A stretch of DNA of 64,000 nt from Sipunculus nudus (lineage: Eukaryota > Annelida > Sipuncula > Golfingiida > Sipunculidae), in contig CM049307.1 of NCBI GenBank assembly GCA_026874595.1, positions 90,583,830 through 90,647,829 on the forward strand, written 5' to 3'. The notes below the pieces were generated by a model that saw only the letters and a program-made list of their open reading frames with translations, searched no databases and was not told the origin of the DNA. Of the stretch, positions 34,861-46,817 are shown piece by piece. Within the stretch, counting starts at the first letter, position 1; every line of letters starts with the position of its first letter. The translations under genes and the position numbers were made by a program.

Positions 34861-35648
34861 TACACAGTTATATATGTTTTTGTTTCATACCTTTTGGATC
34901 AGTATATTTATGTATACTTAATTAAACATGAATTGCATGATGAAGCCGATACGATGGTGATGTGGGTATATCAGTGAATTTTTCAAACTAAAGATTTTCA
35001 GATAAGAAATAAACTGCAAGATTGGTTTTTGCTTCAGGATTAATATAATTCTTTATTCAACAAGATATTACCACTCACTTGAAGGTATGGCATTTTAATA
35101 ATTCACAGAAATGAGCTAGCTGGGACCAATCTTTCCAGGAAAACCTGTGACCAGCAGTGTGCCCTGCAGCAGCCTAATTAGGGGGTGTGTCCCTCCACTG
35201 CAGCAGTCTGGCTACACTAATTAGGGGGCATGTCCATAACCCACTGCTGTGTTATATCTCTACCCCATTACTGAGTTGCATTTAAACATAATTGCTGAAA
35301 AATCATATAAATAATTTAAAATATTTTACATCACTTTAAAATTAAGTTTATTCATTAGTCATGATGGAAAGTTTAAAAAACGAATAAATTCAGAATGTTA
35401 CATGAAAATATTTATTTACATCAATTGTGCATCACACATATTACCACAGTTTTGAAGTATTAACAATATTGTACAGTATTGTCAAAATACTTTGTATCAC
35501 AAGGTTACATGAAACCTCACAGTATATCACCAGGATATAACAGAGGTAAAACTAAAACAAATGCTGCAAATCACCGACACAGAGATACTATAAGATTTCC
35601 TAAAAGTGTTTCGCATTAAATGTATGTGTATATATATATATATATATA

Positions 35649-35688
<40 letters not shown>

Positions 35689-37580
35689 TTAATTATTTTT
35701 CATATAATTAACTATCAAAAATGATATTATCATTATCTTTTATTAATTAGATTTAAGTTAATAAAAAAATAAATAATAAAATAATGTTTGTATTTAATAA
35801 TAATTATATTTCCCATTATATCTATATCTTATATCTAAAAAAATCTTATATTTATCTGAATAATATATGTCATAATAATAGTAAGAATCATGCAACAATC
35901 CAAACATTTAAACAGAAATCTGACGGCATTATTAGTTCATAATTTCTTTTTTTTTTTAATGGCTTTGATTTTCTTCATTTACATGATTTCATGTAATATA
36001 TCCCCGTAATAAGAAAATACACATTGTAAAGATCATTATTATATCGGTTCTAATATCAGATGCTGTAATTTTTGGACCAAGATATCTTGGATTGAATTTG
36101 GTATTCTCTAGCTTGCTGAAGTGGTGGAATCAATATGGGGTCAGATATGGGGCTTTCGGAATAAGTTGGAAGCAATTGGACACCACTACCCAATGGGGGA
36201 GGCAGTGGCATACATTTTTCCAAAAGTCATATCTCATAAGCAAAAGTGAATTTTTATGTGCTGTTTTTCCAGTTATTAGTTAATAGTATTAGAAAACCCA
36301 CGGTCAACATGAAAAGACTTGGTCGTTTACTTACCATTGTAAATTGATGTCAAAGTGGAAGCTCAACTTTGTTGGGCCATATTTTTACATCCACCATGTT
36401 TGTTCACGTTTCAAAAACCCGGATGCACGGTTCTTGATGGTCATTGGTTGAACCAATCATATGGTATGGGATTCCTGTGATTTGAATGAGTTTTATGAAA
36501 GATCCAAAATGTAACCCCTCCTTAGCCAGACAGCGCAGGCTTGTCACAGGTTTCTCGTGCAGCCCGGCTCCAGTGCGATCACAGCACCTCTGGCAGCATC
36601 TGATATACCTAGTCTAACCTCTGTTGTATCTGCAATCTGAAACATGATCGAAATATGTGAATTATAAGTACATTGAGAATATGCCAAGATGTGATAACAG
36701 AACGGGATTCAAACTATCGACGGCGTACCCAGAAGCCATCTGCATAACCAACTGTACCATGTAGGCAAGTTGCAAGTGAGAGGAAAGCCAGGATATTTCA
36801 GTCTATTCAAACTTTTGTGACTTAATAACTCCGCAAATATCCACCACAGGTCATTGTGCTTTAGGAGAGGATTCTCCAAGATGAAAAATGGTATATATAT
36901 ATATAGCCAGCATTCTGGAATGGTAAATGAGAATGTGAAGCAAAATAAAAAGCAGAAGGTGCTGTAAAAACACAAAAGAAATAAATGATATTGGGGGCTG
37001 ACACCCCCACACCCCTGCTTAAGCCATCCTTAAGCCATCCTCTTTGGATTGTTGCATATGACGTCAGCATAGTTTGTGCACAAGGTAACATAATTCGACA
37101 ACACTGAATGACCAATTTACTCGTTTAGAGTGTTGCTAAAGAAGCTTAACCTAAATGCTAATTTAATTGGAGTAAAGGGAACACAGCACAGCAAGACACA
37201 AACAGTGATGGATGAATACTTTTTTGTGGTAGAGAGACAAGAAACAGCAAGTATATGATTATGAAATCCACATATTAAGGAAAGGACTGAATACACTTCA
37301 GTTTTAGTTATTGAATAGCCTTTCATGGCTTATGTTGATTATTAGACAGTTTCAGTCAGTTTAGAACCATCCTGGCCAGATGGGAATGTAGACCGGATTC
37401 AATACTCGGGCCAAAACGGGAGTACGGTACTTTTCAACTCAGCTGACTGAAAGTCATCTGAGCTATAGCAATCACCCTCTAATCAGCATGGCTGTATTTT
37501 TGCAGTTTTTCAATTTTTTTAGGGTTTCATGGGGTTCCTTTTTTGCAGTCAAACATAAGTATATTTATATATATATAAAT
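34861..37580. other. intergenic/5' intron DNA with simple repeats and a tRNA-like SINE
   Basis: Two direct copies of CTAATTAGGGGG[T/C][A/G]TGTCC lie near 35175 and 35217. A TA microsatellite is at 35629-35690. A fragment of the AGCTCAGCTGACT repeat is at about 37436-37465. No coding exon was recognised. Confidence 0.5.
36698..36775 (-). repeat. tRNA-derived SINE fragment
   Basis: Read on minus, TGGTACAGTTGGTTA resembles an A box and GATAGTTTGAATCCCG a B box, at tRNA-like spacing. No intact cloverleaf was found. Confidence 0.45.
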
Positions 37581-37582
37581 TT

Positions 37583-38148
37583 ATTAGGGCCCTGCTTGAC
37601 AAGTGGTGCCCTATAGAGATCACTGTGTCCTTATGTCCTTCCGTACTTCTGTCCTTCCGTCGCGCACGATAACTCAACAACAACATACTGCAGCTTTCCC
37701 CAATTCACAGGGATGATTGGTACCTATGAGGGCTCAAGACCTATTGAATTACAGACCTGTCTGAATTCCAAAATGGCCGCCACAACCCGATTGCTGATTT
37801 TTGTTCACGTGCAATAACTCAACAACAACCTACTGCAGCTTTCCCAAATTCACAGGGATCATTGGTGCCTATGAGGGCTCCAGACCTATTGAATTACAGA
37901 CTTGCTCAAAATCAAATATGGTTAACAGACTTCATTTGGTGATTTTCTATTGCACACATTATTTCAGACATATCTTCTTCAATATCATTTGATCCAGTAG
38001 GATTTTTTTCCTCATGCATATGGATAAAAACCTGTTCCTGTTTGTCATATTTTTCAAATTTAACTTATTGTTTTAACCCATATGTAAACTAGTCCAGCAC
38101 TAGCAGAAATGCGGGGCCCACTGACGACCATTGTCCGACCACATCTAG
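37583..38148 (+). mobile_element. Helentron-like family C
   Basis: It starts TTAGGGCCCTGC; near the end GCGGGGCCC gives an imperfect subterminal inverted repeat, and the end is ACATCTAG before TT. Inside are two copies, about 143 bp apart, of ATAACTCAACAACAACMTAC-type sequence. It has CCTTCCG-rich 5' sequence like its relatives. Confidence 0.45.
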
Positions 38149-38333
38149 TTTAAAATGATATCATTGACATTATTAACTGAAATATTTCATCATCTGTGGG
38201 CCTACTCTTCCCTGTGCTCAACATAAAAACCTGATAGCCCAGTGCCTTTGTGCAGTTGCTGCATGTTTAAACTGTGATAGGCGTAGCTGAGCTGACACAG
38301 GCAGGGTTGTCTGACCCATACTGGTAGGCTGCT

Positions 38334-38341
38334 GGTATAAA
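38334..38341 (+). promoter_or_regulatory. TATA-box-like TATAAATA
   Basis: A consensus TATA box in GGTATAAATAGCC, about 850 bp upstream of the XPO6 start-codon exon. It could mark an alternative promoter or be chance in AT-rich DNA. Confidence 0.2.
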
Positions 38342-39194
38342 TAGCCTTGTCAAAGCCCAGCCAAAATGACTCTCATGTTAGTTCAGGTATTGAAACCAAA
38401 CTGTGACTAATGATCATGTAATCAGTTTGTTTAGTGAGAATGTTGTTGATGAGAGAATGTCTTTGGTTAATTAAGTGAAACAATGCACAACAGTTTTGCC
38501 TCTTTGATGTGGATCAAAGGATCAAATTTTTTGCACCTAAGCAAGTCGAAATTATTTTAAAACAGTCCCTGTATTCTACAAAAATAAATGGACATCACTG
38601 CCTTGCTATAAAGAAAAGGTCTACCAAATCAACGGGAGTTTGTTCCCATAAAATACAGAGTTACAAAAGTAAAAAAAAACTGTTGAAAGAAATATTATTT
38701 GCACATTCCATGAATCAAACTTACATTTATGCCATATCCCCTTTCAATCTGTGGTCAGTATGATCAAAATTTCTAGTATACTGATCGCAACTGTCACTGC
38801 CTATCAGTAACTTCTGAAATTATTGCTCCTACTAAACTAATAATCAATCCTAACTGCCTTGTGTCAATTTTGAGCACTTTTGGCTAACAATTATTGTGAA
38901 TTTGAATCTATCACAAATAAGAAGACAACAACAGTATTTGGAGAAAAAGAACCACTTGAAATTGCCAAACAAAATTTTAAATAATCAATTACAATGTGGA
39001 CATGGGTTTTCAAACAAATACACACTTCACTTTGTTATCCTGTGATATCTTGTGTTTTACAAAAATATGCAGCAAAACCATATTTTAGTTGCTTCTTGTA
39101 AAAGTAAATCTTCATGATGAATCATGAAATATTCACTGTATGGGATCTGATGTTAGATGTTTGTATGAACTCATTTTACTTCACCTTATTTCAG

Positions 39195-39240
39195 ATTCCA
39201 TCATTTCCTGAAGAGTCCACTTAATATAAGTGGTACGATG
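39195..39240 (+). CDS. XPO6: XPO6 start-codon exon (43 nt 5' UTR + ATG)
   Basis: The exon is bounded by TTTCAG and GTAAGT, and its last three bases are the ATG (39238-39240). The protein continues in the exon at 41484 as A-S-N-A-E-S-L-R-A-L-E, aligning with the vertebrate start MASEEASLRALE. So only the initiator codon is coding here. The frame stays open upstream in the exon, so start choice rests on the alignment. A further 5' exon must lie upstream. Confidence 0.82.
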
Positions 39241-42200
39241 GTAAGTACTAATTACCTGCACAATGATAATAGGCATATTAGCAGACCTAGAGTCAATTTA
39301 AGTTTTGCGATCTTTGATTCAGTTCAAGAATTGTATAATTCCAGTTTATTCAATCCAGTGCATAAGGTAAAAATGTGAAATACCAATAGATTTTAAATAA
39401 TTTGTATTTAATTTAAATTCAGTTCACAGTATCAAAGGAGCAACTTATAATTATTGACACTGTCTTAGGAAAGTGTGAGTGCTGAACGTTTGTTCCTCAA
39501 TTCAGCTAAGTTCATTTGAGTTTGTACACTTTAATTCCATTTCAGTTTCAGCTCATGAATGTCATTTATATTTTTTTCAAAAAATTTACTAAAGTTTTTC
39601 AGTGTTCTTTCTATTCAGGTCTAGTTTCAAAACTCTACAGCCTGTATAAGTGTTTTTTTTATATATAAAATTCTCAGGGATTGTATATCTTTTAAAATCT
39701 GTGGAAATTCATCAAATTTGAAATGCAGAATATTTAGAAAATGCCTAAAATCTTTTCATATTTTGATATTGTTTCACTGTTGTTGTCATAACAGTAAATA
39801 TAATTATTGTATCCGCCAAAACAAAGTTTTGCGGATACCATGTTTTTGACCGGGTTCCGCCGCTGCCGCCGCTTTCGTTTCCGAAGAACTCCTCTGAGAC
39901 TACTGGACGGATTTTTCCGAAACTTACACAAATTATCCGGTCACATGTGAACTGGGGCCTAACCAAGTGGCCTTGACCTTTAACCTTTCCTCTCTGCCCA
40001 GCGTCCGTTTGTGCGTCTGTTTCCACACATAAATCCACATATCTCGGGAACCATTTGACCAATCAGGAAAAAAATTTTGTACAAATGTAGCCCTTGGATA
40101 GCTTTATAATATACACAAGAAAAGGTGGCTCCACCTGCAACCATGTTTGCAAAGTGTCCATCTGTTCATCTGCCTTGGGTTAAAATCACTCATATCTCTG
40201 CAGTGGTTTGACTAATTCACCAAAATTCGGCATGCGTATACATCCTAGATAGCTTTCTTGATTTTATGACAGGTGGTGCCACCTACTTTCACATTAATGC
40301 TGCAGACATCGAAGCTCATATCTCGGGAACCGTTTGACCAATCAGGAAAAAAATTTTCACAAATGTAGCCCTTGGATAGCTCTATAACATGCACAAAAAT
40401 GGTGGCGCCACCTGCAGCCATTTTTGCACAGCGTCCATCTGTTTGTCTGCCTTGGGTAAAAACCACTCATATATATGCAGTGGTTTGACCAAATTACCTG
40501 AAATTTGGCATTCATATACATCCCGCATAGCTTTCTTGATTTTATGACAGGTGGCGCCCCCTACATTCACCTTCACGCTGTAGACATCCATGCTTATATC
40601 TCCGGACTCTTTTGACCAATCAGGAAAAAAATTTTACACAAATGTAGCCCTTGGATAGCTTTATAATATACACAAAAATGGTGGCGACACCTGCAGCCAT
40701 TTTTGCACAGTGTCCATCTGTTTGTCTGCCTAGGGGTAAAATCACTCATATCTCTGCAGTGGTTTGACCAAATTACCTGTAATTCAGCATGCGTATACAT
40801 CCTTGATAGCTTTCTTGATTTTATGACAGGAGGCGCCACCTTCATTCACGTTCACGCTGCAGACATTAATGCTTATATCTCCGGACTCGTTTGACCAATC
40901 AGGAAAAATTTTTTTACAAAAATGTAGCCCTTGGATAGCTTTATAACATAAACAAAAATGGTGGCGCCACCTGCAGCCATTTTTGCACAGCGTCCATCTG
41001 TTTGTCTGCTGTGGGATAAAATCACTCATATCTCTGCAGTGGTTTGACTTTTCCACCTGAAATTTTGCATGTGTATACATCTTGGATAGTTTCTCGTTCA
41101 AATAACAGGTGGCACCACCTACAATCATATTTACGTTGCAGAGATCCATTCTAATATGTAACACATGTAACTTTATTTCCCCTTGCCACTCAATCCATGC
41201 CTCACTTCACCCGTCCTACTCTGATTTTGGCGGATACACGTAGTCGCTTGTTGACTACTCGTATTCTAGTTTGCTCAAGGAATGCTTTATAAAGATGTAT
41301 GTGAGAGTCCATAAACAACCAAGTTAAAAACCAAGCAGGATAAAGGGTTCACAAAATTTGCCCATATACTCTTTTTTTTTGTGTTCCCTTTTTGAAACCA
41401 GTTTTAAATAGATGCAAGAATATCTGCTATAAATTATATACAAATATTTTGAACTTTATACTACACTAAGTTTATATTCCCAGGCTTCTAATGCAGAGTC
41501 CCTGAGAGCACTCGAAGGGTTGATGACAGAATTCTTCGATGCTGGGACTACCAACGACAGAAAAAGAGGCATTGGTAAGTTGAAATAACACATATTGCCA
41601 ATACAGTGACAATGAATAACCTGCACTGCTTGTGGAGCCCAGGTCACATGCTTGGCCGATATACCCCGGCAGTGAAATGTTGAATCATGTGGGCCAGTTG
41701 ATAAAGTTTTCATGGTTAATAAGTATTAAATTTAGTCTCAAGTCTGAACCGTATTATAAATCATGGTCTGTTAATATATACATATACAGTTTCTTAATTC
41801 TTTATTAATGTGATAGTACACACAATCCCGTTCCTACTGGCCTTGCCAGTGAAGCGTGCTTTATAGATTAGTGAAGTGTGTTACAGGTTACGGGTATGAA
41901 TCCACATTCAGCCCTATTTCTATTTTCACCTGTTACATTTAGCAGAAGTGGATATATTGTTACGAAGATAAATAGCTCAGGGGAAACCAATGGGTTGATC
42001 CCGGATTCGAACACTTGTTGGTAACACACAAGTCCGGCATTCCAACCACTTCGTTAGAAAATCAAGCTTCACTAGCGAGACAGTTCGGTCCGCTTTTTAT
42101 GTCACCCCATAACACACCCCCTCTTAAGAGCGCTCTGCTATCAGAACAAGACTATTTATCCCAGGAGTCACACTTTGGTGAACTTTTTCCCTGGGCCACA

Positions 42201-45200
42201 AAGTTTACCGTCATGGTGGATGAGCCCCCATTTATTACAGAGACAAATTATTCGGGGGAAAATACTGGGCCGATCAGGGATTCGTACCCATGTCACTGGT
42301 GCACAAGTCCGGCATTCCAACCGCTTCGCTAGAAAAGCAAGCTTCACTAGAGAGACTGTTCGGTCCACTTTTATGTCACCCAATAACAACATTTATTGAT
42401 TTCAGAGGAACTATTGAACAACTTCAGCCAGCAGAAAGATGCATGGAAACACTGCATGTACTTCATGTCTGAGACAAGCAACGAATACGTTATGATGTAC
42501 TGCCTGACTGTGCTAGAGGTGAGATTGCTTCAACAGATTTATAATATGAAATAAGATTAGGCCAAGGATGAACTTCCAAACTTGTTAAAACGGCTCAAAA
42601 TTAAAGAAAATTTCCACCTGATGGGGGGGGGGGGGGGAAGGATATCAAGACAAGAATTTTACCAGACCCCACTTTTTATTTTAAAAAAATTGCTTTTATT
42701 ACTGTTTCTTTAAACATATTAATGGTTGTTAATATCACAGCTCTGTACCAAGTTTGCTTCTTGTATAACCTAATGTAAAACTTTTCACATCATCTCTCAC
42801 ATGTTGGTATGCCAGGAGCATACATTAAGAGTTTCTTGCTGGAAACTAGATTTTAATTAACTTACTTATTAAAGAAGCTTTCTCTAGTTTGCATAAAAAT
42901 CAGCTGTACCCATGCATGTTTTTTCATCTTATTTAGCTCATATCCTCGAGTAAACCTTGTATCTGAAATATTAGTCATGACAGTTCATGAACACTATTTT
43001 GATAACCTGGTCAATCAGGTATTAAGTGTGTCTGATATTAGAATAAAATGTTGAGCTATGGTTCATACAAGTACGGCACCCTTAAACCAATAGTATATTT
43101 TGGTACAAATATTTTTAATTTTTAAAGAAATTAAACTTTTTATTTGATGATAAAGTGAATAGTAAAACATAATATTAACTAAATTTTTTGTGTTCAAACA
43201 GGGCGTCATTAACCGCCAGTGGGTGGGCTTGTCAAATCCAGAGAAAGTAGAAATCCGCACGACCCTCGACCAGTTCTTACTGAGCCGACACCCGCAGCTC
43301 CCATCATTTATACGAAATAAACTTGTTAAACTTGTGGTTGATATCGGGCGCAGTGACTGGCCTCACTTTCATCCAGATTTCTTCAATAGTATTTTACAGG
43401 TGAGTGAAGAGTAAGTTTAAGAATTAAGAATTCAGTTCAGTAATTGGTCAATATTTACAAGTAGAATTTGAGCAGTAACAGTTTCTTATATGGAAGGAGA
43501 ATTAAGATCAGTAAAAGATCATTCTCATTCAACAGAAATTAGAACACTAACAGCTCATAATCCTCAAAATTTATAACACTAATAGCTACAGCCCATTATC
43601 CACAATCAGAATACACACAAAAATAGCTTATCCTTATATTTAAGAGCAATAAAAGCCAAATTTAGAGAACTGAGATCTTTTATCCATGAGCAGAATTCAG
43701 AGCACTGATACCTCATTTTCCACAAACCAAACAAAGAGCAGTAATAACTCATCTACTTATTTGCTCGGCTGACTATAAGTCATCTGAGCTATAGTCATGG
43801 TCCTTTGTCTGTCATCCAGACAGATGGTCCGTTAACAGGGACGTTTTGAAACCATTAGACTGACAAATCCAAAATTCATCTTAGGGTTAGATGTCCCTTA
43901 GTTCATCTACCAAACCTTTGTTCCTTTGAGAAATTTAGGAAAACCTCCTTTTTCCAATAGATCTTATTGTTACATATAAAACTGCCCACTATGAAAACCG
44001 CTGTTGTTAATCTATTCATGTTTGTTTTAACCAGTCCTGCTTATATTTCCTATGGACATACCAAAAATTAGGTCAATATTGTGTATATCTTTGAAGTTAT
44101 GGGCCCAAACATAATACACTTTGTTAATAATCAGGAAACAAATTTACTCACTTGACACAATAATTTGTTTAGCTAGAAAGCTTATTTCAAGCATATATCT
44201 ATATTCAACCTAGATTTAGTTGTATACCTGAAATTAGTTCAAAATTTTGTAATTATTAGCAAAAATGTAAAATAACTACCTTAAATTTTTGCCAAAATTT
44301 GACTATGGCTCATTTTCTTCCTGTAAGCACTATTAATTTAATTTTCACAGCTTTAACACAAAAGGATTTTATCTTTTATAATCTGAAATTTGAAACCAGT
44401 TTATCATAAACTGTAGATTTTATTTAAGTTTTCATGCATCATGTTGAGAATTGTTAACATTAAGCCAGCCAAGAACAGTGGTATACAATGTGCTTTAGCT
44501 GCCCTCAGCTCCCCTGGCTTGTATGTAGTTGCTTCACTCCTGGCCAGCTTCAGTTGTCTGGGTGAGCTCACTACAGCCAGCCTTTCTCTGTTTCTCCCTC
44601 CCTCCAATTCTGTTGATAGACCTGTACAATAAACAAGATGAAGCTTATATTTTCACATTTTCTTCAGCAAGCAGCAGTAACCACAGAGACTTCTAGCTTA
44701 TCGTTCATCAGATTTTAGAGCATAATAATCCATGCTTCACTAGCAGGATTTTGGGCACTAATACCTCTTGCTCCATGAGCACAATTCAGGGCACTAATAC
44801 CTCATTATACACTTGCAAACTTTGAGCATTAAAGCCCATTATCCACAAACAGAATTCAGAGTAATAATAGCTCATTATTCATTAGCAGAATTCAGGACAC
44901 CAGTAGCTGACCATGTGTTCCTTGTTTACAGTTGCTGCAGCAGGGAGAGTCAGTTTCTTTAGGGCTGGTGCTGCTACAGACCACGTCTGAGGAGCTGGCG
45001 TGTCCTCGAGAAGACCTGAGTGTCGCCCGTAAAGATGAACTCCACCATCTTCTGCTGTCTCAGGTCCCCACAGTTCTCACTATCCTAAACGGTAAGAATA
45101 GTAATGAGTTACAAGTAGTCCACTCTCCCTTTCTGTGCCCCAGTCCACCTGTTCTTTACATTCCAAACCTTTTTCATCCAAAGAATAAGGAAAATGAATG

Positions 45201-46735
45201 ATTAACTTGAATGAAAATAGTGCCGTACTATGTCAGAAACTCCTGCAAAGTGATAAAAATGAAACATATAAAACTTTAATTAAGCTAGAAAAAATACCAT
45301 CTCCTGGAAGACTAGTCATTATTTCACTGCTTCACCAGACATCAGTCAGTTAAGTAAATATTCTGTACATTTCAACTTACTAATTTACTAAAAATTGTGC
45401 ATTTTTCTCTTTAAAAAATGTGCATTATTCTCTTCATGTCTTTTATTAGTTTCTTAACTGAATGCATTTTATTGAAATATTGAAAAAATATGCAGACAGG
45501 GATCGGAATAGAGTGTGGCTTTAAATGTTAGAGCTGAAAGTCAAGGTTATCAATTAGAACCACTCCATGGCTGTATCGGTGAGATGGTGAAGTTTCGGCA
45601 GAGTGTAAGTGATACAGTGTAAGGCAAGTATTATATACTGAAGATTACTTAATATGTTATAGACTTTCCCACCACATGATGACAGCTGACACTAGGTGCT
45701 TGCATATAGTGACAAAAAATCATATTTGTTATATTTCAAGTTATAAATATAGAAAGCTCAGGTTCCTGTTGGTGTCTTTGGCATGTATCTGGTCTTATTC
45801 ATAAAAACCTGCCATGCTGCTGCACAGAACCTAAACACAGCAAACGACTGTTCCATCAAGTATGCATGCCCATGAAGCAAGTCTGTAAGAACTAAAGAAA
45901 ATGACAGTTTGGGATTTTGGTATATGTTTTGTCTACTTGCAGGGATCTTGGAGTCAATATTGGAAAAGCATCGGCATCTAATGACCACACCTCCACCATC
46001 ACCCACACACAGCCAGACACACGAGACGCTGGACCAGGGGGTGCTGGCGCCAACGCTGTTCTCATCAACACCGGCTCAGCAAGGTTACACACACAAAAAA
46101 AACAATACACATGTTGCTGGACACATGAAGTGTCTGACCAGTGCAAGCTATCTTTACATCATCACTTGCACAGCAAAGTACTGTAAATTCTCTAATTGAA
46201 GTCAAGACTTGTAATAAAATTGATGTACACAGACTTGCAGATCAGATACCAGCCTGGTTAAATTACCTTCCCTTGATTTAAGTGCATGATTTTTGTTAAC
46301 CCTTTGTTTTCTATTGAAATACATCAAGGGCTGTTCCACAAAGTATCATCCTCCCTCACAAAATGTGATGTAACTGAATTTCATTTCAATAATTTTTTCA
46401 TCATTGACATATTTCTAAATTTTCTTACTGTACATAGCTCAACAATATCCAGTTAATAAAAGTATTCCTAATTCATTAATATTTGAATTATGACTATCTT
46501 TTCTTGAATTGGACTTTAATATCCCCAGAGAACAACAGTATTTGCAATGATTTTGTGCTTTTTCCACAACTGTATTTTTACAGTTTTTCCATCAGGAAAT
46601 AATTTTATTAAAAGGAGTATGTTGAAACTATTATTTTCATATACTAGATTTACTCTAATTTTGCTATATTTGTAAGTTTATAATACATTCTATTATTAAA
46701 CTTTTCTTTTCAACTTTATTTTTTATATCTATTTT

Positions 46736-46817
<82 letters not shown>

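Noticed and set aside
41821-42370. Functional tRNA genes suggested by A and B boxes
   Set aside because: The acceptor stems do not pair, and the segments lie inside LTRs of mini-retrotransposons.
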